Part shown: piece after piece, positions 51,339-57,388 of the stretch | Layout: each line of letters starts with the position of its first letter | Numbering within the stretch: the stretch's first letter is position 1 | Origin: Nitrosarchaeum sp. | GTDB taxonomy: Archaea > Thermoproteota > Nitrososphaeria > Nitrososphaerales > Nitrosopumilaceae | Length of the DNA stretch: 64,000 bases | Reading direction: 5' to 3' | Assembly: GCA_002737445.1 (NCBI GenBank) | Contig: NSIR01000002.1 | Location: 62,001-126,000, forward strand | Made by a program: the position numbers and the translations under genes | The notes under the pieces: generated by a model | What the model was told of the DNA's origin: nothing | The model's input: the letters and a program-made list of their open reading frames with translations, nothing else | Databases searched by the model: none

Positions 51339-51893
51339 TTACCATTCCTTTCTCATTAAATCAATTTCTGTTTTTAGTATATACGCTACTAAATCTATTG
51401 AATATTTAACAATGGCAGGTTTTGTGGAAAAGAAACCTTTGAATTTATTATTACCAAAATCCTCAGCAACCAACCCAATTGGGCCGTTTGAATCTCTAGT
51501 TACAACAATCCAGACAGTGCTAAGATTTGTTCCAACACAAGAGATTACAGATGCATGTTGGGGAAGATGCTGTGCCAAATAGGGATTGTTAAAATTTCCA
51601 ATGATCCAGATTTTAGGAAGACTTTTCATAAGTTTGGCATACCTGTCCTCAACGTATTTGTATCTAGCCTCATCCTCAAATGCTGCAACTAGAGGGACAC
51701 TGTGTTTCGCAGCATAGTTTTCAATCATTAAGCTTAAACCATAAAGATCGGATCTATCAGCATAAATGTTGATGTACTCAGCATCCTGAAAATCTTGAAA
51801 ATTCCAATGGGTGTAAACCATATCGTCTACGGCAGGTATTTTTTTCTCATTTGGAAAGGCAGAATAAATTTGGTCAATAAATGAACCACCCAT
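51339..51893 (-). CDS. DICT-like sensory domain protein
   Basis: This 184-aa stand-alone domain reads like the DICT sensory family: 'DAEYINIYADRSDLYGLSLM' then 'IENYAAKHSVPLVAAFEDEA' and 'RYKYVEDRYAKLMKSLPKIW', followed by 'LSTVWIVV' and 'GLVAEDFGNNKFKGFFSTKP'. DICT domains were predicted, as I recall, to take part in light responses in bacteria. It starts leaderless with TATA at 51912-51921 and a regulon element at 51941. No output domain is attached. Confidence 0.68.
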   Translation of the reverse strand: MGGSFIDQIYSAFPNEKKIPAVDDMVYTHWNFQDFQDAEYINIYADRSDLYGLSLMIENYAAKHSVPLVAAFEDEARYKYVEDRYAKLMKSLPKIWIIGNFNNPYLAQHLPQHASVISCVGTNLSTVWIVVTRDSNGPIGLVAEDFGNNKFKGFFSTKPAIVKYSIDLVAYILKTEIDLMRKEW

Positions 51894-51940
51894 AACTTTG
51901 ATTACTTTTTTAGTATTTAAGGTTCTAATAAAAAATGAAT

Positions 51941-51951
51941 CTAGTGCTAAA
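51941..51951 (-). promoter_or_regulatory. Regulon element 9 (ctagtgctaaa)
   Basis: Exact consensus. The core is 49.5 bp upstream of ATG 51893 of the DICT-like gene. Confidence 0.72.
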
Positions 51952-51971
51952 AATACATCATAAGATCACAG

Positions 51972-52015
51972 AATATTATCTAAAATATTATCTAAAATAT
52001 TATCTAAAATATTAT
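51972..52015. repeat. 12-bp tandem repeat, 3.7 copies
   Basis: Three perfect copies of aatattatctaa followed by 'aatattat' lie between regulon elements 9 and 10. The period is close to one helical turn. It is too AT-rich and short to be a CRISPR array. Confidence 0.85.
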
Positions 52016-52046
52016 GAAAGTAATATAAAGTAATAAATTTCTCAAG

Positions 52047-52055
52047 TTGCACTAG
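52047..52055 (+). promoter_or_regulatory. Regulon element 10 (ttgcactag)
   Basis: The inner CACTAG is intact while the outer half is degenerate. The core is 48.5 bp upstream of GTG 52102, with TATA 'ttttatat' at 52073-52080 between. Confidence 0.6.
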
Positions 52056-52101
52056 TTTTAATTTTTTTAAAGTTTTATATGCAACAAAAAAAATCAAAAT
52101 T

Positions 52102-52221
52102 GTGAATCAAGAAAAAGAATACAAAGAACCAATGAGTGGTAAAAAATTATTTGCCATCATCGCAGCAGTGATGATTAGTGCAGTGATTGCAGGACTGGTT
52201 TTATTTACAAAGTTTCTTTAG
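52102..52221 (+). CDS. 39-aa single-helix membrane protein
   Basis: The GTG-initiated frame begins 'MNQEKEYKEPMSGKKLFAII' and continues as one transmembrane helix ('AAVMISAVIAGLVLFTKFL') to the C-terminus. The charged N-terminus should stay in the cytoplasm. Leaderless start with TATA 26 bp upstream and a regulon element make expression likely. Function unknown. Confidence 0.62.
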   Translation: MNQEKEYKEPMSGKKLFAIIAAVMISAVIAGLVLFTKFL

Positions 52222-52330
52222 TAAATAATACATTTTTTATATTCTAATTTTTTATAAATTTTTTGTCATCAAGTGATATATCATATAGGATAAAATGAAG
52301 ATATGAAAAATAAAAAAATCTTTTCAGTAA

Positions 52331-52340
52331 TTAGCACTAG
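52331..52340 (+). promoter_or_regulatory. Regulon element 11 (ttagcactag)
   Basis: Exact consensus. The core is 49.5 bp upstream of ATG 52388, with TATA 'tattaatata' at 52357-52366 between. Confidence 0.72.
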
Positions 52341-52387
52341 ATTAGATTTTTGGCATTATTAATATAGTGGAAATCAAAATTGACAAC

Positions 52388-52489
52388 ATGTCACCAGGTA
52401 TGCTGCACCCCTGTGAAAAATGTAGTAAGACATATCAAGATTGGTCTTGTGATAATTGCTATGCAGAACGTATAATGAGTGTGAAGTAA
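52388..52489 (+). CDS. 33-aa zinc-finger protein
   Basis: The frame reads 'MSPGMLHPCEKCSKTYQDWS' followed by 'CDNCYAERIMSVK': two C-x2-C pairs 8 residues apart, a minimal zinc knuckle. ATG 52388 fits leaderless transcription; an in-frame GTG at 52367 would add 7 residues but overlaps the region of the TATA box. The stop is one base before the PPOX gene. Confidence 0.65.
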   Translation: MSPGMLHPCEKCSKTYQDWSCDNCYAERIMSVK

Positions 52490-52490
52490 A

Positions 52491-52928
52491 ATGATACAAA
52501 AATTAGATAGTCAAAAACTTGAAAGTACGATTAGTGATATGAAGATTCCAATAAGACTAGCTTGTATAACACTCACTGGGGCTCCTATTGTGGTGTCCTT
52601 ATGGTACACAATATTTGATGGAAAAATTTATTGCGCAACACAAAAAAAGGCAAAAATTATCTCATATATTCAAAACAATCCAGTATTTGGATTTGAAATA
52701 GCAACTGATAGTCCACCATATAGGGGGGTTAGAGGCCATGGAAAAGTCAAAGTCATAGAACACATGGGAAAAAATATTCTTGAAATTTTAATAGACAAAT
52801 ATTTAGGTAAAAAGATATCAACATTATCAGAATTTTTAAGAAATAATTCAGAAAATGAAGTAGCAATAGAGATAACACCTGAAAAATTATTCACATATGA
52901 TTATTCTAAACGGATGAAAGGGGTTTAA
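52491..52928 (+). CDS. PPOX-type flavin/F420-binding protein
   Basis: This 145-aa split-barrel protein of the pyridoxamine-phosphate-oxidase family shows 'RLACITLTGAPIVVSLWYTI', 'GKIYCATQKKAKIISYIQNN' and 'YRGVRGHGKVKVIEHMGKNI'. Members bind FMN or F420 and reduce small molecules or protect against oxidants. It lies in one operon with two tiny zinc-finger genes behind regulon element 11, so a photo-oxidative-stress role is a reasonable guess. Confidence 0.82.
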   Translation: MIQKLDSQKLESTISDMKIPIRLACITLTGAPIVVSLWYTIFDGKIYCATQKKAKIISYIQNNPVFGFEIATDSPPYRGVRGHGKVKVIEHMGKNILEILIDKYLGKKISTLSEFLRNNSENEVAIEITPEKLFTYDYSKRMKGV

Positions 52929-52932
52929 TGTT

Positions 52933-53085
52933 ATGAAAGATGAAGGATGTCCTACTTGTGGTTCTAAAAATTTTGGAATACTTGAAATTGAAAATGACCT
53001 TAAAGGCTCATCAAAATGGAAAATGCATTGCCATAACTGCAAAAAGTTCTGGTATTCATTACACCAACAGATCTATGAAGAGTAA
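52933..53085 (+). CDS. 50-aa zinc-ribbon protein
   Basis: The frame begins 'MKDEGCPTCGSKNFGILEIE' and later has 'HCHNCKKFWYSLHQ': C-x2-C ... C-x2-C separated by 24 residues, a typical zinc ribbon. It starts 4 bp after the PPOX stop. A longer frame (52940-53125) overlaps it in another phase and lacks any such motif. The 8-bp hairpin at 53094-53120 follows. Confidence 0.7.
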   Translation: MKDEGCPTCGSKNFGILEIENDLKGSSKWKMHCHNCKKFWYSLHQQIYEE

Positions 53086-53093
53086 TTACTCTA

Positions 53094-53120
53094 GATCAAT
53101 AGCAGATGATGTTATTGATC
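53094..53120 (+). terminator. Hairpin after the PPOX/zinc-ribbon operon
   Basis: 'gatcaata' (53094-53101) and 'tattgatc' (53113-53120) form an 8-bp stem with an 11-nt loop, 8 bp past the last stop codon. A T-run does not follow immediately, so termination is only a possibility. Confidence 0.35.
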
Positions 53121-53194
53121 AATAATCACAGACATAAAAAAAAATTATTTAATAACAATGTTTAAAAAATATAAATATACAACCAGGGTAAAAA

Positions 53195-53204
53195 TTACCA
53201 CTAG
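53195..53204 (+). promoter_or_regulatory. Regulon element 12 (ttaccactag)
   Basis: One mismatch (G to C), with a partial inverted copy ('ctagtgaatta') to the right. The core is 49.5 bp upstream of ATG 53252; TATA 'tttatata' at 53223-53230 lies between. Confidence 0.65.
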
Positions 53205-53251
53205 TGAATTATCTAATAGTACTTTATATAATTTAAAGCCGTATACAGTGC

Positions 53252-53323
53252 ATGCGAAATGAAAGAAATCAAGTACACATGTGTAAGATTGTGATCAAAG
53301 ATATCTCCATGTTGCCAGAGTGA
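53252..53323 (+). CDS. 23-aa leader peptide frame upstream of the second TFB
   Basis: ATG 53252 opens 'MRNERNQVHMCKIVIKDISM' plus LPE, ending in a TGA that overlaps the GTG (53320) of the TFB gene. TATA and regulon element are at the standard distances, so this ATG is the predicted transcript start. Like the 32-aa frame before the SDR gene, it may couple or regulate translation of the gene behind it. Confidence 0.5.
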   Translation: MRNERNQVHMCKIVIKDISMLPE

Positions 53324-54231
53324 AAAAAATGTTAACAGAATTAATTCATCAAGATGATTGTAAGAAAGATAAAGTAGTCACAGATCCTACTACAGGTGAA
53401 GTAGCATGTAGCAATTGCGGGGCAGTTCTTCCTGAAAAATCAATATATTCAGGATCAGAAAATATAGGAACTAATAGTGAGGGATATTTATCTAGCAGGG
53501 TAGGTGGAAAAATTTCTTTAAAAATGGCAGACATGGGGCTATCCACGATAATAGAAGCACAAGATAGAGATTCTACGGGCAAGTCGCTCTCCAAAGAAAA
53601 TCGTAGAATGTTTTATCGTTTGCGTATGTGGGATAGAAACAGTAGATCTGCAAATACAGTCAAATCATTTCCAAAAGCATTTACTTTACTTGATGGAATA
53701 AAAACTAAACTTGCACTACCCGAATCAGTAGTTGAGCAAACAGCATACTTGTTTAGAAAAATATCTGCAAAAAAAATCACCAGTGGAAGATCTACTACAG
53801 CAATTCTTTGTGCAACAACTTACATTGTATGTAGATTAACCAATACACCAAGAACCCTACATGATATTGCAGATGTTGGAAATGTAAAAGTAAAGCAACT
53901 GCAAAGAATATACAGAATTCTCATCAAGGAATTAAATATTTATCCAGCAGCATACAACCCAAATGAATTCGTTGCACGAGTTACCAAAGCAGTCAATGTA
54001 ACAGAGAAAACTCAAAGACTGACATTTAGAATTCTAGATATTGCTCAAAAAAAAGGCATTACAACAAGTAAGAATCCACTTTCAATGGTAGCTGCAGCAG
54101 TATACCTAGCAATGCTAAAAAATAATGAAAAAATTTCACAGATGAAAATCTCCCAAATTTCAGGTATTAGTGCAGTTACAATTAGAGACAGAGCTAAAGA
54201 GATCAAAAACTTGATGGGAGGTGAAATTTAA
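53320..54231 (+). CDS. tfb: Second TFB with an altered zinc ribbon
   Basis: This 303-aa general transcription factor has two cyclin repeats ('EQTAYLFRKISAKKITSGRS', 'AAAVYLAMLKNNEKISQMKI') and a C-terminal 'VTIRDRAKEIKNLMG'. In the zinc ribbon 'DDCKKDK' ... 'ACSNCG', counting back from the last pair leaves only one N-terminal Cys; the position of the other ligand holds Gln, with a His one residue earlier. Start is GTG 53320 or ATG 53329. It is the only TFB in the regulon and may be its dedicated initiation factor. Confidence 0.9.
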   Translation: MKKMLTELIHQDDCKKDKVVTDPTTGEVACSNCGAVLPEKSIYSGSENIGTNSEGYLSSRVGGKISLKMADMGLSTIIEAQDRDSTGKSLSKENRRMFYRLRMWDRNSRSANTVKSFPKAFTLLDGIKTKLALPESVVEQTAYLFRKISAKKITSGRSTTAILCATTYIVCRLTNTPRTLHDIADVGNVKVKQLQRIYRILIKELNIYPAAYNPNEFVARVTKAVNVTEKTQRLTFRILDIAQKKGITTSKNPLSMVAAAVYLAMLKNNEKISQMKISQISGISAVTIRDRAKEIKNLMGGEI

Positions 54232-54413
54232 TGGGTAGAACATGCAGAGGAATATGTGAGATGCACAAAGCAGTGCCAGTTCCAAACAAAATTAGATATG
54301 AAATAGGACAAAAAAGATGTACGTTTTGTGGGATATTTTTGTCAGTTGAGGATACCAGATGTATTTGTTGTAAGGCAGTTTTAAGAACAAAAGCCAGAGG
54401 AAAGAAAAACTGA
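54231..54413 (+). CDS. 60-aa basic zinc-finger protein after TFB
   Basis: The protein begins 'MGRTCRGICEMHKAVPVPNK' and has 'RCTFCGIFLS' and 'RCICCKAVLRTKARGKKN', six Cys in C-x3-C, C-x2-C and C-x2-C. The ATG overlaps the TFB stop and is preceded by 'gaggtga', a good ribosome binding site. Its basic tail suggests nucleic-acid binding. It is co-transcribed with TFB and probably part of the regulon. Confidence 0.78.
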   Translation: MGRTCRGICEMHKAVPVPNKIRYEIGQKRCTFCGIFLSVEDTRCICCKAVLRTKARGKKN

Positions 54414-54434
54414 ATTATTTCAGGTGAACAAAAA

Positions 54435-55058
54435 TTATTGTATTTCCTTTTTCAGTTCATTCAAAAAATCTTTGAGGACTCTAGTTCGTTTTTTGGCCTC
54501 AATTTTGCCAGATTTTGTGTTCATAAGAGATTCTAATTTGAGCAGTTTATGGTAAAAGTGGTCCAGGGTCCAAATTTTATCATTGGGGGGTCTGCTTTTG
54601 CAGAAAGGATCTTTGACGTTATAAAACGGTCTTTTTTCAGAACCACCTACAGCAAAGACTCGTGCAATTCCTATTGCACCAATTGCATCCAAACGGTCAG
54701 CATCTTGGAGAATTTTTCCCTCAAGTGTGGCAGGAATTACATTTCTAGAAAAACTATGATCACGAATGGCATCAGAAATTATCTGAATCTCTTCTTTTGT
54801 AAAATTAAATTTTTTTAAAATTTTCTTTGATTCTTCTGCACTTTTTATTGAAGACAGTTTTGAACGCTTATCAGATTTAGGATATGAAATAACATCGTGT
54901 AATAACACAGCGCTTAGAACAAGTTTTTCATTGGCATTTTCTTTTCTACATATGTTTTGGGCATTTTTGAATACTCTCATAATATGATCAAAGTCATGGG
55001 CAGTATCATTAATCATTAAATCATGTACTTCTTGTTTTAGTAAATGTATAACATTCAT
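54435..55058 (-). CDS. HD-domain phosphohydrolase
   Basis: This 207-aa metal-dependent phosphohydrolase of the YedJ type has the HD ligands in 'NDTAHDFDHIMRVFKNA' and 'AVLLHDVISYPKSD', then 'AIRDHSF' and 'LQDADRLDAIGAIGIARVFA'. The substrate is probably a nucleotide. It lies one base after the stop of the membrane protein gene (55060-55677), so the two are co-transcribed. No regulon element is found upstream of this pair. Confidence 0.85.
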   Translation of the reverse strand: MNVIHLLKQEVHDLMINDTAHDFDHIMRVFKNAQNICRKENANEKLVLSAVLLHDVISYPKSDKRSKLSSIKSAEESKKILKKFNFTKEEIQIISDAIRDHSFSRNVIPATLEGKILQDADRLDAIGAIGIARVFAVGGSEKRPFYNVKDPFCKSRPPNDKIWTLDHFYHKLLKLESLMNTKSGKIEAKKRTRVLKDFLNELKKEIQ

Positions 55059-55059
55059 T

Positions 55060-55677
55060 TTAAAATCTCCATAATCTAGGCTTGATCAGTTTGAATTTTT
55101 TCTCATTTAATAGAGTATTCCAGTCAATTGCAGCAAAAATAATAATTGCTACAATTCCAAGACCATCAGCTAATAAAATACCAACAAATCTGTCTTCAAA
55201 GATTCTTGTAAATGGAACAAGTATGGCAGGACTTATTGTCAGCATAACATAAAATGCTAAAAGTTTTCCAAACCAGAATCCAATATACATACCGATGCTT
55301 TTTGCTTTTATCAAACCATATGCTACAAAAAGAACATTATCAGGTAAAGGAGTCACTGCAAAGACAAATGAAGAAATTACATAGCCATATTTTTTCTTGT
55401 TGAGATAGTTTCCTAACACAATTAAATTTGATGTATTATCATTTGAATGGTGTTTGAATTTAGAAATGAGTTGTTTTAAAACAAATCGTCCAAATGTTGA
55501 AGCAGTTGCGCCTACTATGACAAGTACAATTAGATTCATAGAATCATCTAGCGCATAAAATGAAGAAAGAATTAACCAATTTGGAGGCATTAGAATTGGT
55601 GAGAGGTTCATCAAAAACAAAACAAGCAGTGGTCCAAGATAGGAAAATCCTCCAAATATCTCAAAAATATCAATCAT
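55060..55677 (-). CDS. Multi-helix membrane protein (VTT/DedA-like)
   Basis: This 205-aa membrane protein has about five or six helices. 'AVTPLPDNVLFVAYGLIKAK' and the glycine-rich 'VGATASTFGRFVLKQLI' resemble the re-entrant loop region of the VTT/SNARE-associated (DedA) superfamily, which flips lipids. The assignment is moderate. Confidence 0.65.
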   Translation of the reverse strand: MIDIFEIFGGFSYLGPLLVLFLMNLSPILMPPNWLILSSFYALDDSMNLIVLVIVGATASTFGRFVLKQLISKFKHHSNDNTSNLIVLGNYLNKKKYGYVISSFVFAVTPLPDNVLFVAYGLIKAKSIGMYIGFWFGKLLAFYVMLTISPAILVPFTRIFEDRFVGILLADGLGIVAIIIFAAIDWNTLLNEKKFKLIKPRLWRF

Positions 55678-55860
55678 ATCTTCTCATTAAATTAATTTTT
55701 TTGTTTGTTAATCCTTTGGATTATTGATTTACACATAAAAGATGTCAAAAAATCATAAAATAACGAATATTTACATAAACTTTGGAACATTGATCAGAAA
55801 TTTGAAGAAATTGGAACAATCATGCAATATATTTATAAATTAATTACACCAATCTAATTC

Positions 55861-55983
55861 GTGTCAGAAATTAACTGGAAATGTTTTCGGTGCAATCTGA
55901 TATTCAAGGATGAAAATATTGCAGATCTTCACAAAAAAATTTCAAGACATTCAATTACAAAAATTAAAGCAGTGATTGCTTAA
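55861..55983 (+). CDS. 40-aa C2H2-type zinc-finger protein
   Basis: A GTG-initiated frame begins 'MSEINWKCFRCNLIFKDENI' and continues 'ADLHKKISRHSITKIKAVIA': C-x2-C ... H-x5-H, a C2H2-like finger. TATA 'atatttataaatta' centred near 55834 places a leaderless transcript start at the GTG. It is followed by tRNA-Leu on the other strand. Confidence 0.7.
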   Translation: MSEINWKCFRCNLIFKDENIADLHKKISRHSITKIKAVIA

Positions 55984-56029
55984 TTTTCAAAATATTTCAT
56001 TTATTTGGAAATTTATTAAATAAAGTTAG

Positions 56030-56131
56030 TGCAGAGGGTGGGATTTGAACCCACGAACTCCTAAGAGAAAGGATTTCCTATTTTTGAGGATCTTGAGTCC
56101 TTCTCGGTTGACCGGGCTTCGATACCTCTGC
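56030..56131 (-). tRNA. tRNA-Leu (CAA) with a 17-nt intron
   Basis: Minus strand: acceptor gcagagg/cctctgc, D arm tcg...cga, anticodon stem aagga, loop ctcaag with anticodon CAA (plus-strand 56093-56095). The 3' half tcctt pairs perfectly only after removal of about 17 nt (56075-56091) at the 37/38 position. A 14-nt class II variable arm and T arm gtggg/cccac follow. Discriminator is A (56030); CCA is not encoded. Confidence 0.92.
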
Positions 56132-56308
56132 AAAGAGATTGTATAATACCTGATATTTTTCGATTGCTATTGGAATAGAATTTAGAAAAAGATCGTAAAA
56201 AGAGGATTTTCATTAATTTTTGGACTCAATTTTTGATATTCAGGTCATTTATGACATAAACAATAGAACAATATTTTAATTTAAAAATATAAAAAAAGGA
56301 AAAACCAA

Positions 56309-56737
56309 CTAGATTTTGAAATTGGTTATTGGGTTTGTCCAAGAATTAATGATGTTTTTGTTCAAGTCAGCAAATGAATTTACGTTACTGTTTAGAGTTT
56401 TTATATTTTGTACGGTTGCATCAATTGTTGTTTTTACAATTTGATTTTGTACAGTATTTGCTTGAACGACTTGCTTATTGATATCTACAAACGCAGTTTT
56501 CATGGCATCTGGAATTTCAGTTGAAAATCCATTTTTCTTTGCAAATTCTTGCTGCATTGAGATTGAAGCGTCGATTGCTTTTTCACATACTTTGACACAT
56601 TCTTCTTGTAGGTGTGTCATAGATTGGAAATACTGTGGTACATTTTTTGAAATATTTTCAAAATATTTTTGAACATTTTGCTTGTACATTGAATAAACAT
56701 TGTCTGGTTGATTTGTTTTTGGTGTTTGTGTATCCAT
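56309..56737 (-). CDS. Phasin-like coiled-coil protein
   Basis: This protein of 142 aa is all-helical with heptad-like spacing ('MYKQNVQKYFENISKNVPQY', 'CVKVCEKAIDASISMQQEFA', 'VKTTIDATVQNIKTLNSNVN'), resembling phasins that coat polyhydroxyalkanoate granules. No PHA synthase is in the window. I start at ATG 56737 because TATA 'catatatatact' (56757-56768, plus strand) lies about 25 bp upstream; ATG 56743 would add two residues. A 10-bp-period repeat sits just upstream of the TATA box. Confidence 0.72.
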   Translation of the reverse strand: MDTQTPKTNQPDNVYSMYKQNVQKYFENISKNVPQYFQSMTHLQEECVKVCEKAIDASISMQQEFAKKNGFSTEIPDAMKTAFVDINKQVVQANTVQNQIVKTTIDATVQNIKTLNSNVNSFADLNKNIINSWTNPITNFKI

Positions 56738-56770
56738 ATCCATGCTAAAGTCATCTCATATATATACTAT

Positions 56771-56810
56771 TGGTAATAAATGGTAATTAATGGTAATAAG
56801 TGGCAAATAT
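56771..56810 (-). promoter_or_regulatory. Four 10-bp iterons upstream of the phasin-like gene
   Basis: The units tggtaataaa, tggtaattaa, tggtaataag and tggcaaatat follow each other at an exact 10-bp period (56771-56810), immediately upstream of the TATA box of the phasin-like gene. One helical turn spacing places all units on one face of the DNA, as for cooperative protein binding. Confidence 0.65.
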
Positions 56811-57000
56811 AAAATTTTAATGACATGTGAATAATATCAAATATCATTGAATTTTCAGGTATAGAAAATAAAACATAGTTGATTTAATTCGCCTAATTTT
56901 TGAGAAAGATTAATTTCTAGAAAAAAGGTTTGGAAAAATATAATCTCAACTAATTGTATGTGAAAGATAAGTTTTAATCGTCTTTAATAGAGTCAAAATC

Positions 57001-57306
57001 ATGGCAGATTATCAATCAGTTGCTGAAGTAAAGAAAATGCGTAGTGGCATTAACTTAAAAGCTAAGGTAAAAAGCAAGGGGGATTCAAGATTAGTAAATC
57101 TCAAAACTGGTGGCACCGTAGATGTGTGTGATGCAGTAATTACTGACGGTATAGATGACATCAAACTCACATTGTGGGGAGATGACATTAAAGCAGTGAA
57201 CGTTGGAGATGAAGTCGTAATCACAAACGGTTACACAAATGAGTTCAAAGGCGATGTTTCATTAACTAAAGGGAAATACGGTAAAATGGAAATCAATCCT
57301 CAATAA
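57001..57306 (+). CDS. OB-fold nucleic-acid-binding protein (RPA/SSB-like)
   Basis: This 101-aa single OB fold has 'SGINLKAKVKSKGDSRLVNL', 'DAVITDGIDDIKLTLWGDD' and 'NVGDEVVITNGYTNEFKGDV'. This is the pattern of archaeal short SSB/SOSS-B-like proteins that bind single-stranded DNA or RNA. A TATA-like 'agttttaatc' centred 27 bp upstream suggests a leaderless ATG. Confidence 0.82.
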   Translation: MADYQSVAEVKKMRSGINLKAKVKSKGDSRLVNLKTGGTVDVCDAVITDGIDDIKLTLWGDDIKAVNVGDEVVITNGYTNEFKGDVSLTKGKYGKMEINPQ

Positions 57307-57388
57307 ATATAAATTTTTAAAATTATTTTTTATAAATTAATCAAAGGATTTAATGCATTTAGATAAGTTTAAGACAAAACAAAATACA

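Noticed and set aside
51972-52015. Possible CRISPR array
   Set aside because: Repeats are contiguous 12-bp units with no spacers and no cas genes; the same applies to the 36-bp repeats at 58118-58276, which are coding.
52940-53125. 61-codon frame overlapping the PPOX operon end
   Set aside because: It runs in another phase over the 50-aa zinc-ribbon frame, which has a clear C-x2-C/C-x2-C motif and proper spacing.
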